From assembly GCA_012839815.1 (NCBI GenBank), contig DUMQ01000008.1:1-40609 (forward strand): a stretch of DNA of 40,609 nt, read 5' to 3'. Positions within the stretch are counted from its first letter, which is position 1, and each line of letters begins with the position of its first letter. The notes under the pieces were generated by a model. That model searched no databases, had not been told where the DNA came from, and saw only the letters and a program-made list of their open reading frames with translations. The DNA is from Bacillota bacterium (GTDB lineage Bacteria; Bacillota; SHA-98; Ch115; JABLXJ01). The position numbers were made by a program, and so were the translations under genes. Shown here piece after piece: positions 34,529-40,609 of this stretch.

Positions 34529-35509
34529 TTAAAGCGCAAAAGGCTTGCTTCGCCTCAATTCCTCTGCTTTCTCCTCCGGCAGCGTGTCGTTGATAAACGT
34601 GCCCGCACCAGACTCGCACCCGGCCAGGTACTTAAGTTTCGTGGCAGTCCTGTGGGGCGGGTAGAATTCCACGTGAAAATGATAGTGAGCGTAGTCTCCA
34701 CCATCGGTGGGCGCCTGGTGCATTATCATCATGTAGGGTAGAGAGAATCCAAATAGATTATCGTAAGCCCCCATTATCGTCTTCAGCATAACGGCAAAGG
34801 ATCGTCTCTCAGGTCCTTCAAATTCTAAAAGGCTGGTCCTGTGGCGCCTGGGGAATATGTGAACCTCGTAGGGATAGCGAGCAAAGAACGGGATAAAGGC
34901 GACAAAATCCTCATTCTCATCCACGAGGCGCCTGCCATCTTTTAACTCCTCCTCTATTACATCACAGAAAAGGCAGCGTCCTGTCTCCTTCATGTGCCTG
35001 GCCGATGACTCGAGTTCTTTAGCCGGGCGTGGGGGGATAAAAGGGAAGGCATATATCTGCCCGTGGGGGTGATGCAGGGTAACTCCGATTACATCCCCCT
35101 TGTTTTCAAAGATCATGACGTATTTAACGTATTCCAGGCTCCCAAGCTCCCGGTAACGGTCGGTCCATACCTCCACCAGGTTGGTGATCTTCTCCGTGCT
35201 TTGCTCGGTTAGGGTCGTGCTATGCTCAGGTGTATAGAGCACAACCTCACATACCCCCTGCGCCGGGGCAACCTTGTAGAGGCTGGTGGGCTCCACCGCC
35301 GGGACAGGGGGGTCGGGCTTAAACGAAGGAAACTTGTTCTCGAAGACCACTATATCATAACTCGAAGCCGGGACCTCAGTGGGAAGAGCAGGGTCCCTCG
35401 TGGGGCAAAGCGGGCAGAAATCGGCCGGGGGCTTGTAGGTCCGCTCCTGGCGGTGCGTCGCTGTAACAACCCATTCTTCAAGTATAGGGTTCCATCTAAG
35501 CTCTGACAT
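34529..35509 (-). CDS. galT: Galactose-1-phosphate uridylyltransferase
   Basis: Exchanges UMP between UDP-glucose and galactose 1-phosphate in the Leloir pathway. 326 residues of the HIT superfamily. Active site HHPHGQ (146-151) with catalytic H149; zinc-type cysteines FCPLC (31-35) and CLFCDVI further on; EVHIFPRRH; and the C-terminal histidines YAHYHFHVEFYPP. The ATG at 35509 lies 2 bases after the stop of the preceding 56-residue ORF, with GGAAG nearby, indicating translational coupling; the frame also has an ATG at 35536 inside that ORF. galK follows downstream. Confidence 0.95.
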   Translation of the reverse strand: MSELRWNPILEEWVVTATHRQERTYKPPADFCPLCPTRDPALPTEVPASSYDIVVFENKFPSFKPDPPVPAVEPTSLYKVAPAQGVCEVVLYTPEHSTTLTEQSTEKITNLVEVWTDRYRELGSLEYVKYVMIFENKGDVIGVTLHHPHGQIYAFPFIPPRPAKELESSARHMKETGRCLFCDVIEEELKDGRRLVDENEDFVAFIPFFARYPYEVHIFPRRHRTSLLEFEGPERRSFAVMLKTIMGAYDNLFGFSLPYMMIMHQAPTDGGDYAHYHFHVEFYPPHRTATKLKYLAGCESGAGTFINDTLPEEKAEELRRSKPFAL

Positions 35510-35511
35510 GA

Positions 35512-35682
35512 TTACTTCCGGCCCTCTCCCTTGCATTTTGATTTTTCACCGGCCTGCTCACCGGCCGAGCGCGCCCCGGGAGTTTCAGGGGCTCCGTGGG
35601 ATTCGCTTCCTGGAAACTCATAATAAATCAAATACCGTCCATCGTCCTTGAGAATCCTTTTCTTCTTCATCATAGCAGCCAT
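35512..35682 (-). CDS. Small conserved-looking protein coupled to galT
   Basis: A 56-residue ORF with GAGGTG nine bases before ATG 35682. The N-terminal half, KKKRILKDDGRYLIYYEFP, looks like a folded beta-hairpin core, and short proteins with a KKR-L-DDGRYLIYY motif are familiar from other Bacillota, with no known function. The C-terminal half is Gly/Glu/Lys-rich and probably disordered. Its stop codon is 2 bases before the galT ATG, so the two are co-translated. Function unknown. Confidence 0.6.
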   Translation of the reverse strand: MAAMMKKKRILKDDGRYLIYYEFPGSESHGAPETPGARSAGEQAGEKSKCKGEGRK

Positions 35683-35710
35683 AATTCTCAGCACCTCTAT
35701 CTTGTTAATT

Positions 35711-35736
35711 ATTAGGATCTCATATTAGGATCTCAT
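35711..35736. repeat. Perfect 13-bp tandem duplication
   Basis: ATTAGGATCTCAT is repeated exactly (35711-35723, 35724-35736) between the divergent galT operon and spore-protein gene. The rest of this 294-base spacer is AT-rich, with an imperfect GATGAAATCTA repeat near 35874-35905; promoters for both directions must lie here but none is clear. Confidence 0.85.
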
Positions 35737-35976
35737 TTCAGCATCTCATTGGTATACCCCACCAAAAATTAAATATTTACTTCTCGCTTATATCATGAAT
35801 TCCTGCACGCAACCTGTCTACGGCGCCGCAATCCGGTGCATGTTCCCCCCATGTAAAGGGAATAATAATATCACGATGAAATCTAATCTCGATGATGAAA
35901 TCTACTATCCTAATTAAATTTGAATCTATCCCATTCCGAGGAAACTCGTGAGAAATGCCGAAGGAGGTGAATCGAT

Positions 35977-36207
35977 ATGCCGCCCAGGAAGGATAATGAC
36001 GAGCTTCGAACCAGGAGGTCGCTCGATAAGCTAAAATGGGAAACTGCGGAGCAGCTCGGCCTGGACGACGACCTCAAGAACCCGGATGAGCTGAGCGTCC
36101 GGGAGGCGGGGAAGATAGGCGGTAAGATGGTCCGCAGACTAGTAAAAGCAGGCGAGAAAGCCCTGGCTCGCGAAGGCGCCCGAAAGACCGAGAAGAACCT
36201 AGAGTAA
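35977..36207 (+). CDS. Alpha/beta-type small acid-soluble spore protein (SASP), divergent
   Basis: 76-residue basic/acidic protein. The core LDKLKWETAEQLGL (16-29) matches the SASP helix that contains the GPR protease cleavage region (typical LKxEIAxELGV), and VREAGKIGGKMVRRLVKAGEKAL (41-63) matches the second conserved block (typical RxNGxVGGEMVKRMVxxxE). SASPs coat spore DNA, protecting it from UV and heat, and are degraded at germination. Differences: Asn-Gly is replaced by Ala-Gly, and an acidic linker DDDLKNPDELS replaces the usual LGPD. AAGGAGGTG sits eight bases before ATG. It stands alone, as SASP genes usually do, and is the best evidence that the organism sporulates. Confidence 0.85.
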   Translation: MPPRKDNDELRTRRSLDKLKWETAEQLGLDDDLKNPDELSVREAGKIGGKMVRRLVKAGEKALAREGARKTEKNLE

Positions 36208-36225
36208 GCCGCCCAACTCAACCGC

Positions 36226-36255
36226 CTGGTTGAACTTGACCTGGTTGAACTTGAC
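36226..36255. repeat. Perfect 15-bp tandem duplication between convergent genes
   Basis: CTGGTTGAACTTGAC is repeated exactly (36226-36240, 36241-36255), ending at the stop codon of the EamA gene. Overlapping it, TCAACC-GCCT-GGTTGA (36218-36233) forms a perfect 6-bp hairpin after the spore-protein gene; without a T-tract its status as a terminator is doubtful. Confidence 0.85.
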
Positions 36256-37179
36256 TTAGTCGCCCAACTGCCTGGCGGCCGTGTAATCGGGGTCCCGTTC
36301 TTCAGAGTAACCGCTCTCAATGGATGATAAGATCATCCCCGCAAAGACCAGGAGGGCCGCGATCACGATCTTCCAGGCAAATTCATCCGCACCGACGCCA
36401 ACCGCGATGGCAGCTGCAAGCACCGGCTCAGCAGAGAGGCATATAGCAGTCTCGGTGGAGCTCACTCGCTGCTGCGCCCTGGTCTGAAACAGAAAGGCCG
36501 CTGCCCCGGCGGGAATCCCGCAGTAGAGTATCGAAGCCATAAGCGCGGGAGATGAGATGGCCTGCTTGATATGAAGTCCTGCGGCGCCAAGCCCTTCCAT
36601 GCCCAACGAGATCAATGCCGAAAGGGATGCTATCACTCCGCACTGAATCACGGTGAGCACCGCTGCGCTTCTCCCTTTAGCCAGGCTCTCCGTAGCTACA
36701 ATGTGAAGGGCAAAGAATATGGCACATATCAGCGTCAGGCCGTCGCCCCAGGATATAGTGGGTGCTCCCTTCCAGGTTACCACAAACAACCCCACGGTGG
36801 CGCTTATCACGCCGGCTCCTGTCAGGAGGCCCGGCAGTTTTCTTGTCCACAGTGCTTTAAGAATCGCCACAAAGACCACGTTCATACCGGTTATGAGGCC
36901 TGAGGAGGACGCACTGGTATAGCGCAAGCCTATTGTCTGGAATAGAAACCCCGCCCCAAGCAGGATGCCGAGGATTATACCGCTCTTGAGATGATCCTTC
37001 CACTGCCTCCGTATCTCCCCCCACCATAACACCAGGAGGCAGGCAAAGGATATCACAAATCTTGCGCTCACGAAGGCAAACGGATCGAATGTCGATACCG
37101 CGCCCTTTACGATAACAAAGGTTCCGCCCCAGAACAGGGCTGTAAGTAAAAGCATCAGTATAGCAGTGACTCTTTTCAT
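36256..37179 (-). CDS. EamA/DMT-family drug-metabolite transporter
   Basis: Inner-membrane exporter or permease of 307 residues with ten predicted spans made of two EamA repeats. Marks: MLLLTALFWGGTFVIVKGA at the N-terminus, IGLRYTSASSSGLITGMNVVF closing the first repeat, and CLSAEPVLAAAIAVGVGADE closing the second, each with the conserved (S/T)-x-x-x-E/Pro pattern. Members export amino acids, nucleosides or drugs; the substrate cannot be assigned. It stands alone, convergent with the spore-protein gene. The upstream spacer holds a doubled GGGACAATGA around its start. Confidence 0.92.
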   Translation of the reverse strand: MKRVTAILMLLLTALFWGGTFVIVKGAVSTFDPFAFVSARFVISFACLLVLWWGEIRRQWKDHLKSGIILGILLGAGFLFQTIGLRYTSASSSGLITGMNVVFVAILKALWTRKLPGLLTGAGVISATVGLFVVTWKGAPTISWGDGLTLICAIFFALHIVATESLAKGRSAAVLTVIQCGVIASLSALISLGMEGLGAAGLHIKQAISSPALMASILYCGIPAGAAAFLFQTRAQQRVSSTETAICLSAEPVLAAAIAVGVGADEFAWKIVIAALLVFAGMILSSIESGYSEERDPDYTAARQLGD

Positions 37180-37463
37180 TGTCCCTGATCATTGTCCCCA
37201 ACCACGGATTAGACGTCAGACGCCCATGCCGCCTCGAGCCACACCGGCCGAGAGATGAAAACGCCCGCTCAGGGCGTAAGCATTTCCAGGGCAGCATTTC
37301 CAGGGCAGGGCACCCCCCGTGCCGCGGTGCGGCGCCACAGAGAATGAAAATACACTGGAATTAGCTGGGTCATTCTCGGAATAAACGCCCATGCCGCATA
37401 GGCGGCACCACCAGAGAATGAAAACGGCTTTAGCTGGGGTGATATTCACTTTCGGGGTAGCGT
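37180..37463. repeat. Repeat-rich spacer between ABC ATPase and EamA gene
   Basis: GCATTTCCAGGGCA is perfectly duplicated (37280-37293, 37294-37307). Imperfect copies of CGCCCATGCCGC...GAGA(A)TGAAAAC recur around 37218-37263 and 37386-37427, and AGAGAATGAAAA..TTAGCTGGG occurs twice (about 37339-37371 and 37411-37438). No coding frame is credible here. Confidence 0.6.
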
Positions 37464-38186
37464 TTAGAGAATCTTGCTCAGAAATGACTTCGTCCGCTCA
37501 TTCTTCGGGTTCGAGAATATCTCCTCGGGGCTGCCTTCTTCCACAATGACGCCGTCATCCATGAAGATCACCCGGTCGCCGACTTCCCTGGCAAAACCCA
37601 TCTCATGTGTAACCACGATCATAGTCATGCCCTCTGTGGCGAGGTTCTTCATGACATCGAGCACTTCCTGGATCATCTCCGGGTCCAGGGCGGAAGTAGG
37701 TTCATCAAATAACATGACCTTCGGCTCCATGGCCAGGGCCCTTGCAATGGCCACGCGCTGCTGCTGACCGCCGGATAGCTGGTCGGGGTAGGCGTTGGCC
37801 TTGGATGTGAGTCCTACTCGCTCCAGGAGGGCCATAGCCTTCGCGTAAGCCTTCTCTTTTGACATCCTACGCACGTGAATCGGGGCCATAGCGATGTTAT
37901 CTATAACCTTCCTGTGAGGGAAAAGGTGAAAATGTTGGAACACCATCCCTATCTCGCGCCGTACCTCGTTGACATTGACCGCGTGATCAGTTATCTCCCG
38001 CTCCCCTATAAAGATCCGACCGGCGCTCGGCCTTTCAAGGAGGTTTATACACCGCAGGAGGGTGGACTTTCCCGAACCGCTCGGTCCGATCACGCACACA
38101 ACCTCGCCCTGGCTTACCATGGCGGAGATGCCCCGGAGCACGTGAAGGTGGCCAAATCTCTTATGGATATTCTCAAGCCTGATCAC
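37464..38186 (-). CDS. Polar amino-acid ABC transporter ATPase (GlnQ/HisP type)
   Basis: ATPase subunit of an amino-acid importer, 240 residues. Walker [11 protein letters not shown]-loop [10 protein letters not shown], signature [15 protein letters not shown], Walker [15 protein letters not shown], and switch histidine in [12 protein letters not shown]. This is the PAAT family, by overall similarity to GlnQ/ArtP. It starts at GTG 38186, inside the last codons of the permease gene (14-base overlap), so it is translationally coupled. It is the last gene of the three-gene operon. Confidence 0.94.
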   Translation of the reverse strand: MIRLENIHKRFGHLHVLRGISAMVSQGEVVCVIGPSGSGKSTLLRCINLLERPSAGRIFIGEREITDHAVNVNEVRREIGMVFQHFHLFPHRKVIDNIAMAPIHVRRMSKEKAYAKAMALLERVGLTSKANAYPDQLSGGQQQRVAIARALAMEPKVMLFDEPTSALDPEMIQEVLDVMKNLATEGMTMIVVTHEMGFAREVGDRVIFMDDGVIVEEGSPEEIFSNPKNERTKSFLSKIL

Positions 38187-39183
38187 CGGTTCTCAATCTC
38201 CTCTCCAGATAGGCGACCAGCCTGGTGAAGGGGAGGGTCATAAACAAGAACACCACTCCCACAGTAAACCATGTATCCTCGGGCCTGTAAGACCTCGTGA
38301 CAATGATCTGGCCCTTTCTCACGAGCTCCTCCATACCGATTATGGACACCAGTGATGAATCCTTGAGCATGGCGATGAACTCGTTTCCAAGGGGAGGGAT
38401 AATCCTCTTCATAGCCTGCGGCAGTATCACGAGGCGCATCGCTTGTCCATAAGTCATGCCCAGGGAACGGGCAGCCTCCATCTGGCCCCTATCTATGGAC
38501 TGAATTCCCGCCCTCACTATCTCTGCAACATAGGCACCGCTATTGATGCTCAGGGCGAGTATCGCCGAAAAGAACGGGTCGAGTGGCACGGGCTCGGGTC
38601 GATTCAGCAGGCGCCCGAGGATCGGCGGCAGGCCGAAATGTATCATGAAGATTTGGACCAGCAACGGCGTACCGCGGAAAAAGTCCACATAGGCGCCACA
38701 GATCGCCCTCGAGATCCGGTTGTGAACAACCCGACCTATCCCTACGAGTGTGCCAATTATGATCCCGTCACCTACGGCTATCACAGTGAGTAGCAAGGTC
38801 ATGAGAGCCCCCGTCAGCAGGGCAGGTATGATTCCCAGGATAAAGATGTGAGAACGGATAGCAGGGTAGAATGATATGGACCTGTCATCGCCAGGATCCA
38901 GGCTTATTGAGCGCGCCTCAGGCCTATAATCCCTCATCCTGACCTCGACCTTATAGGTGCCGGGACGCATGCCATCAAATGTATGAGGGGTTATAAATCC
39001 TGTATTTTCCCCGTTAATCCATACCTCCGCCCCTTCGGGCGTAGATGTCACTGAGAGGCGGGCAGAACCCGCCCCGGCCGCGTTGCTCATTGATGAGCCC
39101 GGGAGCAAGCTAAGGAATAAAACTAAGCTTAAGACTGCAACAACCCGTAATAGGATCGAGCAAATTCTCATCATATGATTCAT
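38173..39183 (-). CDS. Polar amino-acid ABC permease with N-terminal PEGA domain
   Basis: 336 residues in three parts. Residues 1-36: a signal-anchor type hydrophobic segment ([18 protein letters not shown]). Residues about 41-108: a PEGA domain, with the eponymous [16 protein letters not shown], then [16 protein letters not shown] and a closing beta strand. Residues about 112-330: a complete HisM/GlnP-type permease ([23 protein letters not shown], the EAA loop [41 protein letters not shown]). PEGA domains are found in surface-exposed proteins and are thought to bind cell-wall or S-layer components. Placed between a cleavable-looking segment and the first permease helix, it should face outside, next to the binding protein. 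No frameshift separates the parts. Start codon ATG 39183; the RBS is weak. Confidence 0.88.
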   Translation of the reverse strand: MNHMMRICSILLRVVAVLSLVLFLSLLPGSSMSNAAGAGSARLSVTSTPEGAEVWINGENTGFITPHTFDGMRPGTYKVEVRMRDYRPEARSISLDPGDDRSISFYPAIRSHIFILGIIPALLTGALMTLLLTVIAVGDGIIIGTLVGIGRVVHNRISRAICGAYVDFFRGTPLLVQIFMIHFGLPPILGRLLNRPEPVPLDPFFSAILALSINSGAYVAEIVRAGIQSIDRGQMEAARSLGMTYGQAMRLVILPQAMKRIIPPLGNEFIAMLKDSSLVSIIGMEELVRKGQIIVTRSYRPEDTWFTVGVVFLFMTLPFTRLVAYLERRLRTGDQA

Positions 39184-39261
39184 ACAACCCTAACCTGCGG
39201 TCACATAAAGGGCATGTGCAGCATAGCATAGCATGCATACGTAGCATAGCATGCATCACTA

Positions 39262-39299
39262 CAGCATAGTAAGCATAACTCAGCATAGTAAGCATAACT
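39262..39299. repeat. Perfect 19-bp tandem duplication
   Basis: CAGCATAGTAAGCATAACT is repeated exactly (39262-39280, 39281-39299) between the binding-protein and permease genes. GCATAGCATGCAT words repeat to its left (39215-39255). Confidence 0.9.
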
Positions 39300-39317
39300 A
39301 ACTATACCCGCGGCGCA

Positions 39318-39341
39318 GCTACGCCCTACACGTAGCGTAGC
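39318..39341 (-). promoter_or_regulatory. Intercistronic hairpin after the amino-acid binding-protein gene
   Basis: GCTACGC (39318-39324) and GCGTAGC (39335-39341) form a perfect 7-bp stem with a 10-base loop; a second GCGCAGCTACGCC copy (39345-39357) offers an alternative pairing. There is no T-tract. It lies between the receptor gene and the permease gene. Confidence 0.5.
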
Positions 39342-39387
39342 ACAGCGCAGCTACGCCGCCCATACGCCCGCGTGCCCGCCTTAAAAT

Positions 39388-40137
39388 TCATTTGTCCCTG
39401 CCGAAGTATCTATCATAGAGAGCATCGAGCTTCCCATTCTTCTTGAGTGTAGCCAGGGCCTTATTGATCATTTCCAGGAGCTTGTCATTGCCCTTCCTAA
39501 CGCCTATCCCATAGTACTCGGCGGTGAAAGGCTCATCACTAACAAGCTTCAAATCCGGGTTCCTCTGGGCAGCGCGCCGGGCGACAAAGTCGTCCATAAC
39601 CGCAGCATCAGCTCCACCGTTCTTGAGCTCCAGGATAGCCTCGGGGTTCGTGCCGAACCGTTTAACCCTGGTCCCCTTGATCTTCGAGACTTCCAGGTCA
39701 GCGGTGGTCCCGTTTTGGACGGCTATGGTCTTCCCGGCCAGGTCCTTCGCGCTCTTGATAGTGGTATTTGATCGTCGCACCAAAATGAGCTGGCCGGCCC
39801 TGAAGTAAGGATCGGAGAAGTTGATCATGGCCTGCCTCTCTTTGGTGATGGTCATTGCAGATATCAAACAATCATAGTTCCCGTTTTGCAGTCCGGGGAT
39901 TATGCCATCCCACGATACTGACTGGAAGTGGACCTCCATACCCAGCTCCTCACCTATCATTCTCATCAAATCGATGTCAAAACCATAAAAGTTCCCCTTA
40001 TCATCCTTGTTCTCAAAAGGCTCATAGGTCGGATCCGTCCCCACCCTGAGAACCTGTTTTGCGTAACCTGTCCCAGCCAATAAGAATACCACCAACGCTA
40101 CTGCTATGGTCGCCAGCTTGAAACCCCTCGTTCTCAT
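39388..40137 (-). CDS. Polar amino-acid ABC transporter substrate-binding protein
   Basis: Extracytoplasmic receptor (SBP_bac_3 family) of 249 residues. A signal peptide (MRTRGFKLATIAVALVVFLL, cleavage after GYA) is followed by the type II fold: LRVGTDPTYEPFE, GFDIDLMRMIGEELGMEV, WDGIIPGLQNGNYDCLISAMTIT, and the conserved ligand-binding arginine and aspartate positions (ERQAMINFSDPYF, AAVMDDFVA). The specificity is probably a polar or basic amino acid, not decidable here. GGGGGAAAGGG precedes the ATG. It is the first gene of the operon with the PEGA-permease and the ATPase; no lipobox cysteine is seen. Confidence 0.94.
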   Translation of the reverse strand: MRTRGFKLATIAVALVVFLLAGTGYAKQVLRVGTDPTYEPFENKDDKGNFYGFDIDLMRMIGEELGMEVHFQSVSWDGIIPGLQNGNYDCLISAMTITKERQAMINFSDPYFRAGQLILVRRSNTTIKSAKDLAGKTIAVQNGTTADLEVSKIKGTRVKRFGTNPEAILELKNGGADAAVMDDFVARRAAQRNPDLKLVSDEPFTAEYYGIGVRKGNDKLLEMINKALATLKKNGKLDALYDRYFGRDK

Positions 40138-40191
40138 TACCCTTTCCCCCTTTGCATGCTAGTCCAGGAATTTAATATAAACATCTCCATT

Positions 40192-40197
40192 ATTATA
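40192..40197 (-). promoter_or_regulatory. Putative -10 element of the amino-acid transporter operon
   Basis: On the minus strand a perfect TATAAT (40197-40192) lies about 55 bases before the binding-protein ATG. The matching -35 is poor (TTGCGT at a 15-base spacing), so only the -10 is credible. Confidence 0.3.
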
Positions 40198-40236
40198 GCA
40201 GGAATCTCATAAACGCAACGAATTTGTTATATTGGA

Positions 40237-40281
40237 GTGTATGTAAGAATTATGGTCTACAGGCTACTTACATCCATCTAT
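40237..40281 (-). repeat. Right arm of the long inverted repeat
   Basis: Reverse complement of 201-245 with one mismatch in 45 bases. Outside the core the arm is expanded: ATCTATAAATC is duplicated (40276-40286, 40287-40297) and a GCCA/GCCT microsatellite intervenes, before the similarity to the left arm resumes near 40430-40452. Confidence 0.8.
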
Positions 40282-40344
40282 AAATCATCTATAAATCTTG
40301 TATAGCCTTATGGCTAGCCATAGTCCTATGACCTTCTGATGGGG

Positions 40345-40430
40345 ACGTTCCTGCCAGCCAGTTAGCCTACCTGCCTGCCAGCCAACCAGCCAGCCAGCCT
40401 GCCTGCCTGCCTCTCAGCCTTCCTGCCCGG
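40345..40430. repeat. GCCA/GCCT microsatellite
   Basis: A stretch of GCCAGCC and GCCTGCCT tetranucleotide units lies inside the right repeat arm. The left arm has only two GGCAGG units at the equivalent place (165-190), so the tract expanded in one copy. Confidence 0.8.
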
Positions 40431-40519
40431 ATCGCAGCCTCAGGGCGGTAAGACTCTTGCCACTCCATGCGCCTAAGTGGAGGTTCCTTAATTTGTGCCA
40501 GTCTACGAGCATGTTCCAT

Positions 40520-40609
40520 GGGTTGCCGGTGCTTGCGTTCCGGGGACGGCGCGCTTGCGGCGCGCCTCCGTTGAAATTTGGCGTGAGGGCCCTGCCAAAT
40601 TTCAAAAGG
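40520..40609. repeat. Palindromic dispersed element, right copy (3' part missing)
   Basis: Begins with the full 18-bp terminal repeat GGGTTGCCGGTGCTTGCG (40520-40537), contains both internal hairpins, and is cut by the window end about 26 bases before its own end. It is in the same orientation as the left copy, although the adjoining arm is inverted, so element and arm are independent units. Confidence 0.75.

Noticed and set aside
35860-35945. Sigma-G promoter for the spore-protein gene
   Set aside because: Words such as TGAAAT and CTACTAT occur, but no pair has the expected spacing, so I make no call.
37180-37463. Insertion-sequence remnant
   Set aside because: The repeats are short and mutually imperfect, with no terminal inverted repeats and no transposase frame.
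40345-40430. Possible CRISPR-like array
   Set aside because: The repeated GCCA/GCCT units are tetranucleotides without spacers; no cas gene is present.

Overview
The window reads as one contig from a moderately GC-rich, spore-forming member of the Bacillota (Firmicutes), probably a clostridial-type anaerobe. The evidence is an alpha/beta-type small acid-soluble spore protein (35977-36207), consensus GGAGG ribosome-binding sites with frequent GTG/TTG starts, sigma-A promoters of TTGACA/TATAAT type, a Na+-pumping decarboxylase beta subunit, and cobalamin-type radical SAM genes. Both contig ends lie in the same dispersed repeat family: an approximately 116-bp palindromic element plus a 45-bp arm that is inverted between the two ends. 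The sequence probably stops where the assembly met these repeats. I see no tRNA, rRNA, CRISPR array or transposase gene.

Layout. (1) 452-7990, + strand: an NtrC-type sigma-54 activator and its membrane histidine kinase, then a good sigma-54 (-24/-12) promoter, then a complete CUT2 (ribose/xylose-type) sugar ABC transporter in the order permease, binding protein, ATPase. (2) 8451-9596, + strand: ychF behind a consensus sigma-A promoter. (3) 26633 back to 9803, - strand: a long sugar/polyol locus. It runs LacI-type regulator, second CUT2 transporter, phosphomannose-isomerase-like protein, tagatose/ribulose 3-epimerase-type TIM barrel, AraB-type ribulokinase, AraM-type dehydrogenase, AraD 4-epimerase, three zinc polyol dehydrogenases, and an amidohydrolase. 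(4) 28327-27087: two nucleotidyltransferase-fold genes and the C-terminal fossil of a HEPN partner gene. (5) 29745-28463: Na+-translocating decarboxylase beta subunit and a previously unmarked 40-residue gamma-like membrane peptide. (6) 32691-29862: two adjacent radical SAM proteins. (7) 35682-33068: a 56-residue unknown protein, galT and galK. (8) 35977-36207 +: the spore protein. (9) 37179-36256: an EamA-type transporter. (10) 40137-37464: a polar amino-acid ABC transporter whose permease carries an N-terminal PEGA domain.

How it fits together. The large minus-strand locus looks like an L-pentulose pathway without arabinose isomerase. Zinc dehydrogenases would oxidise a pentitol to a ketopentose, the 3-epimerase would interconvert L-xylulose and L-ribulose, AraB would phosphorylate L-ribulose, and AraD would give D-xylulose 5-phosphate. 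The substrate itself is inferred. The first transporter appears to be under sigma-54 control by its adjacent two-component pair, whereas the second is next to a LacI regulator.

Genome texture. Almost every intergenic spacer holds its own perfect tandem duplication of 10-19 bp, each with a different sequence. A perfect inverted repeat follows each of the three binding-protein genes. No classical stem-plus-T-tract terminator was recognised.
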